From contig NZ_JARUBP010000001.1 in the NCBI RefSeq assembly GCF_029626225.1, positions 744,001 to 808,000 on the forward strand: a stretch of DNA of 64,000 nucleotides, in the 5' to 3' direction. Of the stretch, positions 1-8,549 are shown piece after piece. The stretch comes from Asanoa sp. WMMD1127. Its GTDB lineage: Bacteria > Actinomycetota > Actinomycetes > Mycobacteriales > Micromonosporaceae. The position numbers were made by a program, and so were the translations under genes. The stretch's first letter is position 1. Each line of letters begins with the position of its first letter. The notes beneath the pieces are model-generated. The model was not told the origin of the DNA. It searched no databases and was given only the letters and a program-made list of their open reading frames with translations.

Positions 1-1140
1 CACGTAGTCGGGATAAATGGTCAATCGCTCGCGCAGCGTGAAACCGGACGCGGCCGAACGGGCGGCGAGTTCGTCGATCATCGGCCACGGGCGTTCGGGG
101 TTGACGTGGTCGGGCGTGACCGGCGAGACGCCGCCCCAGTCGTCGATGCCGGCGTGTAGGAGCAGGTCGTATTCGCCCTCGATCAGGTTGGGCGGCGCCT
201 GGATGCGGGCGCCGGGGCCGAGGACGATGCGGCCGACGGCGATCGTGGCGGCGAGATCGAGCAGCTCGGCGTCGGGCATGCCGCGCATCGCGGTGTCCGG
301 CTTGGCCCGGAAGTTCTGGATGATGACTTCTTGGATGTGGCCGTATTCGCGGGCGGTGCGCCGGATCGCGAACAGCGCGTCGGCCCGCTCGGCCAGGTTT
401 TCGCCGATGCCGATCAGGATGCCGGTGGTGAACGGCACGCCGACCCGGCCCGCGTCGTCGAGCACCCGCAGCCGGACGGCGGGCTCCTTGTCGGGCGAGC
501 CGAAATGCGGGCCGGTCTTGTCGGACCAGAGCCGGGTCGCGGTGGTCTCGAGCATCATGCCCATGCTCGGCGCCACCGGCTTGAGGCGCTGCAGCTCGGC
601 CCAGCTCAGCACGCCGGGGTTGAGGTGCGGCAGGAGGCCGGTCTCCTCGAGGACGGCGATCGCGCTGGCCCGCACGTAGTCGAGCGTCGAGTCGTAGCCG
701 CGCGCGTCGAGCCACTCGCGCGCCGCCGGCCAGCGCTCCTCGGGCCGGTCGCCGAGGGTGAACAGGGCCTCCTTGCAGCCCTGCGCGGCGCCTTCGCGGG
801 CGATCGCGACGACCTCGTCGCGGTCGAGGAAGGCGGCCGGTAGGCGGTGCGGCACGGTCGCGAACGTGCAGTAGTGGCAGCGGTCCCGGCAGAGGCGGGT
901 CAAGGGAATGAAGACCTTGCGCGAGTACGTCACGACGCCCGGCCGGCCGGCGTCGCGTAGCCCGGCGTCGCGGATCCCGCCGGCGATGCGCAGCAGCTCG
1001 TCGAGCGCGTCGCCGCGGGCGGCCATCAGATCCGCGGCTTCGCCCTGGTCTAGCGCCTTGCCGTCGGCGGCGCGGGCGAGCGCCCGCCGGATGCTCGCGG
1101 CGGTCGGCGGCGTGGGCGCGGTCGGGATCAGATCAGCCAC
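1..1140 (-). CDS. fbiC: FO synthase, radical SAM CofG half (3' end beyond window)
   Basis: Makes FO, the 5-deazaflavin chromophore of coenzyme F420, from tyrosine and the flavin precursor 5-amino-6-ribitylaminouracil. The 380 residues in the window form the CofG-type radical SAM half. The cluster-binding cysteines are C84, C88 and C91 (CX3CX2C, in CRDRCHYC). The frame is still open at the window edge (ending YPDYV), so the gene probably continues into a CofH half as in other actinobacterial FbiC proteins; that part is not visible. The start is a GTG with no Shine-Dalgarno. A TACGCT hexamer lies 6 nt upstream, which fits a leaderless transcript. It lies 132 bp downstream of fbiB on the same strand, so the three F420 genes are clustered. 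Confidence 0.93.
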   Translation of the reverse strand, partial: MADLIPTAPTPPTAASIRRALARAADGKALDQGEAADLMAARGDALDELLRIAGGIRDAGLRDAGRPGVVTYSRKVFIPLTRLCRDRCHYCTFATVPHRLPAAFLDRDEVVAIAREGAAQGCKEALFTLGDRPEERWPAAREWLDARGYDSTLDYVRASAIAVLEETGLLPHLNPGVLSWAELQRLKPVAPSMGMMLETTATRLWSDKTGPHFGSPDKEPAVRLRVLDDAGRVGVPFTTGILIGIGENLAERADALFAIRRTAREYGHIQEVIIQNFRAKPDTAMRGMPDAELLDLAATIAVGRIVLGPGARIQAPPNLIEGEYDLLLHAGIDDWGGVSPVTPDHVNPERPWPMIDELAARSAASGFTLRERLTIYPDYV

Positions 1141-1272
1141 CGTTGAAGCGTAGGCGCTACCACCGACAGGTTCCGTGGCGGCGGTCACGCGGGATAAATC
1201 TTGGGCGTGGCGGTGAACCTTTCGCAGCCGCCGGGCTACCAACTGACATGAGCGAACGAAGCCCGCTGGGCG

Positions 1273-2427
1273 TCAGCCGACGGCGACCACCACGTGCGTC
1301 CCTTGGCCGTCGTCGGCGGTCTCCATCGTGGACGGTAGGCCTTCTGCGGCGAGGGCCGCGCGGAGGCGGTGCACGTCTGCGCCCAGCGCGATGAGGGCGG
1401 CGGCGGCTGCCGTCGTCGTTGGCTCGGCGCGGCAGACGACCCGGTAGCGGGGGGCGTTTGTTGCCGCCTCGGCGCCGGTGCCGGTCGCGGCCGCTCGCCG
1501 GGGTTCGGTGTCGAAGGTCGTGGTTGCGGACCGGCGGACGGCGGCCAGGGCGCGAGCGAGCGCCTTCTGCACGTCGACGTCCTCGAGCACCGGGAAAGGA
1601 GGTGGTGCGGTGTCGGCGAGGCGGGCGGCGGCCCGGAGACCGTCGGCGCGGGCCTCGGCGGTGCCGAGGGAGAACAGGTCCTGGTCGGCGCCGCGGACCA
1701 GGACGGCGGCGCCGTCGCCGTCGGCGGTGGGCAGTGGGGCGTCCAGGTAGCCGCGGACGACGGCTACCGGGACCTGGGCGCACTTGCCCTTGACCAGTTC
1801 GCCGGCTGCGGCCAGTTCGTCGACCACGGCCATCTGGGTGATGGAGAGCTCGTTGCCGTAGGGGTCCACCTCGCCGCGGTGGTCGCGGATGGCGGGGATG
1901 CCGGCGGCGCCGAGGGCGACGTCGGTCAGGCCGTTGCGCCACGGGCGGCCCATGGTGTCGGAGATCACCACGGCGACGTCGAGGCCGTGCCGCTCGCGCA
2001 GCGTGGTGCGCAGGGCACGGGCGGAGGCGTCCGGATCTTTGGGAAGGAGCACGAGGTGCGCACGGTCAACGTTGGACGCGTCGATGCCGGCCGAGGCCAT
2101 CACGAAGCCGTGGTGGGTCTGGACGATCCGGGTCTGCCCACGGCGGGCCACGGGTCGCGCCGTCTCGGCCCGGAGCACCTCTTCGCGGGCCACGGCGCGT
2201 TCGTTGCCGTCGACCGGCACGTCGACGAGGCTCCCCTCCGCCTTCGACACGATCTTGCTCGTCACCACCAGCACGTCGCCCGAGCGCAGCCACGGCGCGG
2301 CGCCGGTGATGGCGGCCGCCAGGTCGTCGCCGGGTCGCACGTCGCCGATGCCTTCGACCGGCAACACCTCGAGCCGCATGCGCCCACTCCCGCCAGCTGT
2401 CGTGGTCAACTCGCTCGCCGCAGTCAT
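1273..2427 (-). CDS. fbiB: Coenzyme F420-0:L-glutamate ligase (FbiB/CofE-type)
   Basis: Adds gamma-linked glutamates to F420-0 in the last steps of F420 synthesis. The first about 250 of 384 residues match the CofE ligase fold: VLPVEGIGDVRPGDDLA near the N-terminus, then DVLVVTSKIVSKAEG and an SDTMGRPWRNG loop. The start ATG overlaps the fbiA stop by 4 bp (ATGA), which shows translational coupling. The C-terminal about 130 residues are alanine-rich and end in HVVVAVG. They do not look like the nitroreductase (FMN) domain that completes mycobacterial FbiB (about 448 residues), so this protein is shorter and that second activity must be absent or encoded elsewhere. Confidence 0.93.
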   Translation of the reverse strand: MTAASELTTTAGGSGRMRLEVLPVEGIGDVRPGDDLAAAITGAAPWLRSGDVLVVTSKIVSKAEGSLVDVPVDGNERAVAREEVLRAETARPVARRGQTRIVQTHHGFVMASAGIDASNVDRAHLVLLPKDPDASARALRTTLRERHGLDVAVVISDTMGRPWRNGLTDVALGAAGIPAIRDHRGEVDPYGNELSITQMAVVDELAAAGELVKGKCAQVPVAVVRGYLDAPLPTADGDGAAVLVRGADQDLFSLGTAEARADGLRAAARLADTAPPPFPVLEDVDVQKALARALAAVRRSATTTFDTEPRRAAATGTGAEAATNAPRYRVVCRAEPTTTAAAAALIALGADVHRLRAALAAEGLPSTMETADDGQGTHVVVAVG

Positions 2428-3359
2428 ACCAGGTCGACGGCCGCTCGGACCATGTCGGCGGTGGCCTGCTCGTCGCTCATCCAGAGCGGCACGGCCCGCA
2501 CCGTGACACCGGGCACCTCGGCGCCGGCGTCCGACTCGTCGACGAGCCAGCCGTCGAGGATGCCGCCGTTGGCGCGGGCGCCATAGAGGTCGCCGACCGC
2601 GGCCGCCGTGCAGGGGACGCCCAGCACGGCCAGGCACTTGTCGGCCATCCCGCGGACCGGGCGACCGCCGATGATCGGCGAGAGGCCGACGACCGGGGCC
2701 GACAGCGCGGCGCGCAGGCCCGGAACCGCGAGGATCGGGCCGATGCTGACCACGGGGTTGCTCGGGGCGACGAGGACCACATCGGCGGTGGCCAGCGCCT
2801 CCAGCACGCCGGCGGCCGGCTTGGCGGTGTCGGCGCCGACGAAGACGAAGCGCTTGGTCGGCACGTCGCCGCGGTGGCGTACCCACCATTCCTGGAAGTG
2901 GATCGCCTTCTCGCCCTCAAGATCGACCACGACGTGGGTCTCGAAGCGATCGTCTGTGGCGGGAAGCACACGCACGCCCGGCTGCCAGCGCTGGCACAGT
3001 GCCTCGGTCACCGCTGACAGTGGGTAACCGGCGTTGAGCATCTGACTGCGTACGAGATGGGTGGCGATGTCCTTGTCGCCCAGGCCGAACCAGCCCGGCT
3101 CGGCTGCGTACGCAGCGAGTTCGTTCTTCACGGCCCAGGTTTCGCCGACCCGTCCCCAACCGCGTTCTGGGTCGGCGGCGCCACCCAGGGTATACATGAC
3201 GCTGTCGAGGTCCGGGCAAATCCGCAGGCCGTGCATGGTGACGTCATCGCCGACGTTCACCACGGCGGTCACCTCGGCGCCGGTGGACCGGGCATAGGCT
3301 CGCACGCCGGTCAGGAACCGCGCCCCGCCGATACCTCCAGCCAAAACGACGATGTGCAT
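2424..3359 (-). CDS. fbiA: 2-phospho-L-lactate / phosphoenolpyruvate transferase FbiA (CofD)
   Basis: Joins FO to the activated phospholactate or phosphoenolpyruvate nucleotide to make F420-0 or dehydro-F420-0. At 311 residues it has the usual CofD length and begins MHIVVLAGGIGGARFLTG, the family's glycine-rich nucleotide-binding opening. LVAPSNPVVSIGPIL and SPIIGGRPVRGMADK are further CofD signatures. It is the first gene of the fbiA-fbiB pair (4-bp overlap). It is divergent from the membrane-protein gene at 3450, leaving 90 bp for both promoters. Confidence 0.96.
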   Translation of the reverse strand: MHIVVLAGGIGGARFLTGVRAYARSTGAEVTAVVNVGDDVTMHGLRICPDLDSVMYTLGGAADPERGWGRVGETWAVKNELAAYAAEPGWFGLGDKDIATHLVRSQMLNAGYPLSAVTEALCQRWQPGVRVLPATDDRFETHVVVDLEGEKAIHFQEWWVRHRGDVPTKRFVFVGADTAKPAAGVLEALATADVVLVAPSNPVVSIGPILAVPGLRAALSAPVVGLSPIIGGRPVRGMADKCLAVLGVPCTAAAVGDLYGARANGGILDGWLVDESDAGAEVPGVTVRAVPLWMSDEQATADMVRAAVDLV

Positions 3360-3449
3360 CCCGCAATCCTTACCTACACTGCCGGATTCCCGGCGTCCGG
3401 GCGACTACGCTCACGAAAGCCATCTTCCGTCATCGCCCCAGGGGGAGCC

Positions 3450-4496
3450 GTGACCACCCAACCCGAGGCCGGGTCGAGCGAACAGCAGACGACCTCGGCT
3501 AGTCAGATCACCAAACCCTGGCGCGAGCTGATCGCGCTGGTTCTCGTGGGCGCGAACGCCGTCCTCCTGTTCGTCGGGCTCATCGATCTCCTCGTGCCCT
3601 ATTCGGCGAATGTCGGTTTCTCCAGTCGGGCCGGCGGTAGTTTCTTCGACTTCGTCGGCATCGAGGCGATCGTGCTGCCGCTGGTGGCTGTGCTCCTGGC
3701 CACACACATCAAGCCGCCGGTGCCGCGAGCGAAGCTGATCACACAGGCAGCTTTGATCGAGTACGCCGTGTCCGCCGTATTCGGCGTCATCGCGCTGCTG
3801 GCCTGGCTGTTCGGCTCGCTGGTCGACGGCGAGGTGCGCGCGGCGTTCACCGGCCTGCTGGTGCGCGTCGCCTACGCGGGCATCTTCGCGGTCGCCGGAT
3901 TCCTGATCTACAAGATCTGGCGGACGCTGTACTACGTGCCGCGCCCCAAGCCGCAGCCCGGTGTCTACGGCGCGCCGGCCGGTGGTCCCGGTGGCTACCC
4001 GCCCGCGGGTCCGGGCCCGATGGGCCAGGGCCAGCAGGGATACGGACAGCCGCAGGCGTACGGCCAGCCCGGCTACCCACCGCCGCCGGCCTACCCGGGC
4101 GCCACGCCCGGGCTCGGTGGTCCGGCCGCTCCGGGTGCGGGCCAGCCCGCTCCTGGTCCGGGTGCGGCCCCTGGCCAGACCGGTGCGATCCCGCCCGGCG
4201 GGGCGGCGCCGTCGGCCTCGGCTCCGTCGGAGCCGGCGACCTGGCCGCCGGTCCCGGGTGCGCCCCAGGCGACCCAGACGATCACCGCGCCGCCTGTTTC
4301 GGGAGCACCGGCCCCCGCCGCTCCGGCGGCGCCCGCGGCCAGCCCGCACGACGAGCCCACGGCGGCGATCCCGACACCGGAGGGCGAGCGGACCCAGGTG
4401 ATCAACCCGGCCAGCCAGCAGCCGAGCGCGGGCTCCGCCCCGCCGCCGGCAGCGACAGCGACCGGCGACGAGCCCACCCGGCCCGACATCCGCTGA
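3450..4496 (+). CDS. Four-TM membrane protein with Pro/Gly/Ala-rich tail
   Basis: Not a recognised enzyme. The 348-residue protein has four predicted membrane helices (about 25-50, 66-87, 98-122, 131-155) and then a roughly 190-residue low-complexity tail rich in proline, glycine, alanine and glutamine (YGQPQAYGQPGYPPPP). The tail ends with acidic-threonine motifs (DEPTAAIPTP, ERTQVINP, GDEPTRPDI). The GTG start was chosen because AGGGGGAG lies just upstream and the preceding codons are overlapped by the fbiA promoter region. Similar tailed small-TM proteins recur in this window (12543, 13257). Function unknown. Confidence 0.85.
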   Translation: MTTQPEAGSSEQQTTSASQITKPWRELIALVLVGANAVLLFVGLIDLLVPYSANVGFSSRAGGSFFDFVGIEAIVLPLVAVLLATHIKPPVPRAKLITQAALIEYAVSAVFGVIALLAWLFGSLVDGEVRAAFTGLLVRVAYAGIFAVAGFLIYKIWRTLYYVPRPKPQPGVYGAPAGGPGGYPPAGPGPMGQGQQGYGQPQAYGQPGYPPPPAYPGATPGLGGPAAPGAGQPAPGPGAAPGQTGAIPPGGAAPSASAPSEPATWPPVPGAPQATQTITAPPVSGAPAPAAPAAPAASPHDEPTAAIPTPEGERTQVINPASQQPSAGSAPPPAATATGDEPTRPDIR

Positions 4497-4500
4497 CACC

Positions 4501-4550
4501 GCATCGGGGGCAGCAGGCCCGGCACAAGCCGGACCCGCTGCCCCCGACGC
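4501..4550 (+). terminator. Hairpin terminator after the membrane-protein gene
   Basis: Four bases after the stop codon lies an inverted repeat, GCATCGGGGGCAGC (4501-4514) with GCTGCCCCCGACGC (4537-4550), 13 of 14 bases paired. A second GGCCCGGC/GCCGGACC stem lies inside it. No T-tract follows, as is common in actinobacteria. Confidence 0.75.
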
Positions 4551-4650
4551 ATGTCCGAACCAGATGGACCAGAGCCAGCCGGGCCGCTGGCCCGGGAAGC
4601 CCGGCGCGGGACGCTGGGTCGCCAGACGCGGAAGGCGCAGCGCGGGGCAC

Positions 4651-4848
4651 GCGGAGAACGCGGCGCGGAGAACGCGGCGCGGAGAACGCGGCGCGGAGAA
4701 CGCGGCGCGGAGAACGCGGCGCGGAGAACGCGGCGCGGAGAACGCGGCGCGGAGAACGCGGCGCGGAGAACGCGGCGCGGAGAACGCGGCGCGGAGAACG
4801 CGGCGCGGAGAACGCGGCGCGGAGAACGCGGCGCGGAGAACGCGGCGC
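4651..4848. repeat. 14-bp tandem array, about 14 near-perfect copies
   Basis: The unit GCGGAGAACGCGGC repeats head to tail almost without change for about 198 bp. A 14-bp unit is not a multiple of three, so any translation cycles with a 14-residue period and has no stops; this generates spurious long ORFs on both strands. It is not part of a recognisable gene. Confidence 0.95.
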
Positions 4849-4870
4849 AGGGTCCAACAGCCCCAGGGTC

Positions 4871-5067
4871 GCGCGGAGAGCACGGCGCGGGAGGCGCGGC
4901 GCGGGCGGCGCGGCGCGGCGCGGACGGCGCGGCGCGGCGCGGACGGCGCGGCGCGGCGCGGAAGGCGCGGCGCGGAAGGCGCAGCGCGGAAGGCGCAGCG
5001 CGGAAGGCGCAGCGCGGAAGGCGCAGCGCGGAAGGCGCGGCGCGGGAAGCGCGGCGCGGAGGGCGCC
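4871..5067. repeat. Second, degenerate GC-rich tandem array with 14-bp core
   Basis: After a 22-bp break the sequence continues as variants of GCGC(A/G)GCGCGGAAG. The best-preserved part (about 4972-5037) again has a 14-bp period, while flanking units vary in length (GGCGCGGCGCGGAC and similar). A single copy of the same variant also sits before the first array (about 4630-4645). The two arrays look like diverged expansions of one ancestral unit. Confidence 0.85.
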
Positions 5068-5079
5068 AGGAAAGAAAGT

Positions 5080-5120
5080 GGCACCACCCGCCGGGCCCCC
5101 ACGTCGCGGCGGGTGGTGCC
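5080..5120 (-). terminator. Strong hairpin with T-rich tail on the minus strand
   Basis: GGCACCACCCGCCG (5080-5093) and CGGCGGGTGGTGCC (5107-5120) form a perfect 14-bp stem with a 13-nt loop. Read on the minus strand the stem is followed by ACTTTCTTTCC, the form of an intrinsic terminator. No minus-strand gene that it could end is visible between it and 5376. Confidence 0.6.
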
Positions 5121-5375
5121 GGCGTGGACCCGGGAGGAAGGTCTACGCGTGGGTGCCGCCGGCCGCCCACCTCCACGACGTGTGTCGCGGGCCCTCGTTG
5201 GTAGGTCGGCCGGACGGCTATGCCGCCCCGCGGCTTGCGGGGCGTTAACACGAGCATGGCCAATCTGCATGCCCAATGCGACAACATTCAGCCTCTGCTG
5301 AAACATGCTGGTCAGCGGTAGGCTGAGGGCCCTTCGGACGCCAGTCCGCCCCCGACTACCGGAGCCACCGAGACC

Positions 5376-6353
5376 GTGCTGCGGATCCACTTCACCCGTG
5401 ACGACGTCGCGCGCACTCGGGTTGCGCCTGGGGCGGATTCGGTTTGGGAGCTGGTGCTCAGCCTGCATCTGTTCCAGGGCCGGCGGCCAGCGCGGGATCC
5501 GTTGCTCAGCGGGTGGCGGCGCGATGTCGCCGCTGGGTTGCGGCTCAGTCCCGACCGCGACAGCGTCAAGCTGTTGTTGGCGCTCAACCCGCCGCAGGGC
5601 TATTTCCCGGACTTCCTGACGCCCTACGCCAGCCGGGCCGGGTTGGCGCCCGCGCTCGACGCCATCCGGTCCACGCCGGCCGCCCACCTCCGCCGGGACC
5701 TCACGCTGCTGGCCAGCGGTAACCGGCTGCCGGCCAGTGCGGGGGCGCTCGCGCACGGCGACAAGGCCACGCTGATCAGGCTCACCGACTCCATGGAGCG
5801 TTACCGCGCCCTCGCGCTCGCTCCCTACTGGCACAGGATCGAGAGCGCTGTCGAGGCCGATCGCGGGCAGCGCGGCCGGGCCATGCTCGCCGACGGCGCC
5901 GACGGGCTCCTGGCCAGCCTCCGGCCGGCGATGCGGTGGGACGGCCAGACGCTGGAGGTACGGCACTACCCCGTCAGCCGCGACCTCTACCTCGACGGTC
6001 GCGGGCTGCTGCTGGTGCCCTCGTTCTTCTGCGCCCGCACGCCGGTCACCCTGGTCGACCCTGAGCTGCCGCCGGTCCTCGTCTACCCGGTGGACCGGCT
6101 CGGCGGCCTCGACCAGGAGCCCGGCCGGCACGCGGCACTCGCCGCCCTGCTCGGGCGCACCCGGGCGCGGGTGCTCGAGGTGGTCGACGGCGGCGCGTCG
6201 ACCACCGAGATCGCCCAGCGCCTCGCCATCTCGGCCGCCGCCGCAAGCCAGCACACCGCCGTGCTGCGCAACGCCGGTCTGCTCGTCAGCCGCCGCGACG
6301 GCAACACCATGCTGCACACCCTGACCCCGCTGGGCCGGGCGATGCTCAACTAG
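5376..6353 (+). CDS. ArsR-type winged-helix transcriptional regulator (DUF5937-like N-terminus)
   Basis: A 325-residue protein with a C-terminal winged helix (about 250-325). The recognition region reads TTEIAQRLAISAAAASQHTAVLRNAGLLVSRRDGN when taken in two parts, typical of ArsR-family DNA binding. The N-terminal about 230 residues (WELVLSLHLFQG near residue 25) resemble the uncharacterised DUF5937 domain common in actinobacterial regulators. It lacks the metal-binding cysteines of classical ArsR. The start is GTG. It is convergent with the gene at 6358, only 4 bp apart. Target and ligand are unknown. Confidence 0.85.
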   Translation: MLRIHFTRDDVARTRVAPGADSVWELVLSLHLFQGRRPARDPLLSGWRRDVAAGLRLSPDRDSVKLLLALNPPQGYFPDFLTPYASRAGLAPALDAIRSTPAAHLRRDLTLLASGNRLPASAGALAHGDKATLIRLTDSMERYRALALAPYWHRIESAVEADRGQRGRAMLADGADGLLASLRPAMRWDGQTLEVRHYPVSRDLYLDGRGLLLVPSFFCARTPVTLVDPELPPVLVYPVDRLGGLDQEPGRHAALAALLGRTRARVLEVVDGGASTTEIAQRLAISAAAASQHTAVLRNAGLLVSRRDGNTMLHTLTPLGRAMLN

Positions 6354-6357
6354 GGGC

Positions 6358-7395
6358 TCAGTCGTGCCAGAGGGCGATGCGGTGGTCCTCGTCGGTCACA
6401 TAGATCCGCTCGCCGTCGACCACCGCCAGACCCTCCACGTTGTGGAACGGCGCGAGCTCATCGACCACCGTCCCGGCGACCCGACTGTCCGGGCCCAGGT
6501 TGAAACGCACGTGCGTACACGTGATGTCGCCGCCCGTCGGGTGGTCGTCCAGGAGCACCGAGCCCTTCCCGAGCGCGTCGATCGACCCGACTACCGCCTC
6601 GAACCCAGATGGCGTCGCCGTCAGCGCGCGGAAGCCCGTCAAGGTGCCCGACGGCGTGACCCCGGTCAGGGCGTACGCCCGCACGACGGCGGGCCAACTG
6701 CGCGGATCCGAATCGAACATGCCCTCCACGCCGGAGATCTCCACCATGATCGGCTCGCCGTCCTGGGTCACGGGGAACCGCAAACCCAGCAGCAGCGTCC
6801 CGGCCGGGGTGAACGCCGCCGCCTCCACGTTGAGCGGCAGATCGCCGGTGACCACGCGCGTCACCCAGCTCTTCGCCTTGGCCGAGCCGCGTACCTGCGT
6901 GTCGCGAATGAAGCGCTGCTGCACCCGCGAACCTGGCGGCAGCGGGCTGATGTCGGCCTGGGCCAGCGCGTCGTTGATCGCCCGGTGCAGCCGGAACTGG
7001 TTGCGCACCACGTCGAGCCGCACCACGCCCCGCGCCGCGTCATCCTCGCGGAACCGCGCGAAGAACGCCCGCTTCGGCCGCAGCGGCCCCGCCTTCGAGC
7101 CGAAGTGGGAGCCGACCACATAGACCCAGCCGTCGCGGTGGGCCAGCGCCTCGCCGTCCTCGGTGCGGCCCGCCTCCGGCCCGGCGTCGAAGCCCTGGTG
7201 GTGCGCCACCCAACCGCCGTCGTGACCCTGCACCAGCAGCGCCACGCAGGCCTCGACCGGACCTTCGTCGAGCACCGTCCACAGGCCACGGCGCGCGCCG
7301 TGGGCTTCGAGCAGAGCCGGCGAGAGTACGGGCAGCAGGTCGCTCGCCTCGTTGCCGGCGACGGTGAGCTCCACATGGCGCAGCGGTGCGGTCAT
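6358..7395 (-). CDS. Uncharacterised 345-residue protein, probably beta-rich
   Basis: I do not recognise the family with certainty. The protein starts MTAPLRHVELTV; the ATG at 7395 was chosen over an in-frame codon at 7434, which would overlap manC. It has no signal peptide or membrane helix. It contains repeated short hydrophobic strands with Gly/Asp turns (WVYVVGSHFGSKAGP, AAAFTPAGTLLLGLRFP, GLAVVDGERIYVTDEDHRI), suggesting a beta-propeller-like fold of the kind seen in DUF3616 and phytase-like proteins; that comparison is inference. It follows manC by 16 bp on the same strand and may belong to that transcript. Confidence 0.75.
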   Translation of the reverse strand: MTAPLRHVELTVAGNEASDLLPVLSPALLEAHGARRGLWTVLDEGPVEACVALLVQGHDGGWVAHHQGFDAGPEAGRTEDGEALAHRDGWVYVVGSHFGSKAGPLRPKRAFFARFREDDAARGVVRLDVVRNQFRLHRAINDALAQADISPLPPGSRVQQRFIRDTQVRGSAKAKSWVTRVVTGDLPLNVEAAAFTPAGTLLLGLRFPVTQDGEPIMVEISGVEGMFDSDPRSWPAVVRAYALTGVTPSGTLTGFRALTATPSGFEAVVGSIDALGKGSVLLDDHPTGGDITCTHVRFNLGPDSRVAGTVVDELAPFHNVEGLAVVDGERIYVTDEDHRIALWHD

Positions 7396-7411
7396 GCGAT
7401 CAGCGTAAGAG

Positions 7412-8512
7412 TCAGCAGAAACCCTCGTCGCCACGTGCCTTCAGCTCGTCGACCAGCTGTTTCACCTCTTGGGAGCGCTCGCGCGCGCAGACCAGCACCA
7501 CGTCGGGCGTGTCGACGATCACCAGACCGGACACGCCGAGCGCGGCCACCAGCCGGCCCGACTGCGGGACGACCACGAGCCCGTCGGTGTCACGGAGCAG
7601 CACGCCGGGCTTCTCCCCGGAGTCGGGGCCGCCGCCGAGCACCACGTTGCCGCGCGAGTCGCCCGGCAGCACGTCACCCAGCGTCTGGAAGTCGCCGACG
7701 TCCGTCCAGCCGAAGTCACCGGGCACGGTGCCGACCTTGCCGGCCGCCGCCGCGCCTTCCATCACCGCATAGTCGACCGAGATCTTGGTCAGCGTCGGCC
7801 AGGTCACCGACAGGACCTCGTCGCGCGTCGGCTCGTCCCAGGCCGCGGCGACCCGCATAAGGCCCTCGTGCAGGGTCGGCTGCTGCCGTTGGAGCTCGGC
7901 GAGGAACGCGTCGACCCGCCACACGAACATGCCGGCGTTCCACAGGTGGTCGCCGGACTCGACATAGTGCTTGGCCAGCTCGTACGCCGGCTTCTCCTTG
8001 AACTCGCGGACCATCCGCACCGGGCCCGGGCCGACCTCTTCGCCGCAGGCCAGATAGCCGTAGCCGGTCTCGGGCCGGGTCGGCTTGATCGCAATTGTCA
8101 TCAGCAGCCCGCGCTCCGCGCCGGCGACCGCCTGGCGCACCACGTCGACGAACTGCCCCGGGTTGGTGATCAGGTGGTCGGCGGCGAAGGCACCCATGAT
8201 CGCTTGTGGATCGTGCCGGGCGATCAGCGCGGCGGCTAGCCCGATCGCGGCGCAGGAGTCCCGCGCCGAGGGCTCGACCAGGATGTTCTCCTCAGGCACG
8301 GCGGCCAGCTGCCGGGCGACGGCGGCCGCGTGGGCGGCGCCGGTGACCACCAGCGTGTGTTCCGGACCGGCCAGCGGAGCGACCCGCTCGACCGTCGCCT
8401 GCAGGAGCGACATCGGGCTGCCGGACAGCGGGTGGAGGAACTTCGGCTGGTGGAGACGGGACAGCGGCCACAGTCGGGTTCCGCTGCCGCCCGCGAGGAT
8501 GACGGCGTGCAT
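7412..8512 (-). CDS. manC: Mannose-1-phosphate guanylyltransferase
   Basis: Forms GDP-mannose from mannose-1-phosphate and GTP, the mannosyl donor for cell-wall lipoglycans and glycoproteins. The start MHAVILAGGSGTRLWPLSR carries the nucleotidyltransferase signature, and the 366-residue length fits a stand-alone guanylyltransferase without the isomerase domain. FKEKPAYELAKHY and NAGMFVWRVDAFL are further family motifs. The ATG at 8512 was chosen so that this signature is N-terminal. It lies 37 bp downstream of the GT4 gene, same strand. An orthologous gene lies near fbiA/fbiB in mycobacteria. Confidence 0.94.
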   Translation of the reverse strand: MHAVILAGGSGTRLWPLSRLHQPKFLHPLSGSPMSLLQATVERVAPLAGPEHTLVVTGAAHAAAVARQLAAVPEENILVEPSARDSCAAIGLAAALIARHDPQAIMGAFAADHLITNPGQFVDVVRQAVAGAERGLLMTIAIKPTRPETGYGYLACGEEVGPGPVRMVREFKEKPAYELAKHYVESGDHLWNAGMFVWRVDAFLAELQRQQPTLHEGLMRVAAAWDEPTRDEVLSVTWPTLTKISVDYAVMEGAAAAGKVGTVPGDFGWTDVGDFQTLGDVLPGDSRGNVVLGGGPDSGEKPGVLLRDTDGLVVVPQSGRLVAALGVSGLVIVDTPDVVLVCARERSQEVKQLVDELKARGDEGFC

Positions 8513-8549
8513 CGGGCAATCATGCCCGAAGGGGGCAACCACGGTTGAG

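Larger units (their letters stand above)
4497..5375. other. Non-coding interval, about 880 bp, no supported gene
   Basis: Between the membrane-protein stop and the ArsR-type gene I find no ORF with a ribosome binding site and plausible composition. Long open frames here arise because the 14-bp repeats lack stop codons. The interval holds a terminator (4501-4550), two tandem arrays (4651-5067), a strong hairpin with a T-rich tail on the minus strand (5080-5120), and a smaller CGCCCCGC/GCGGGGCG hairpin (5224-5244). The more AT-rich segment at 5245-5330 probably contains the promoter of the gene at 5376. Confidence 0.7.

Noticed and set aside
4651-5067. CRISPR array
   Set aside because: The unit is 14 bp, contiguous and without unique spacers.
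5145-5215. Short leader peptide with Trp codons on the minus strand before the 5080-5120 hairpin
   Set aside because: The frame has no start codon, a stop lies just upstream, and no downstream gene could be attenuated.
3411-6317. 968-codon open frame on the minus strand through the tandem arrays
   Set aside because: It is antisense to two better-supported genes, crosses stop-free 14-bp repeats, and has repetitive APRRVLRAAFS composition with no domain.
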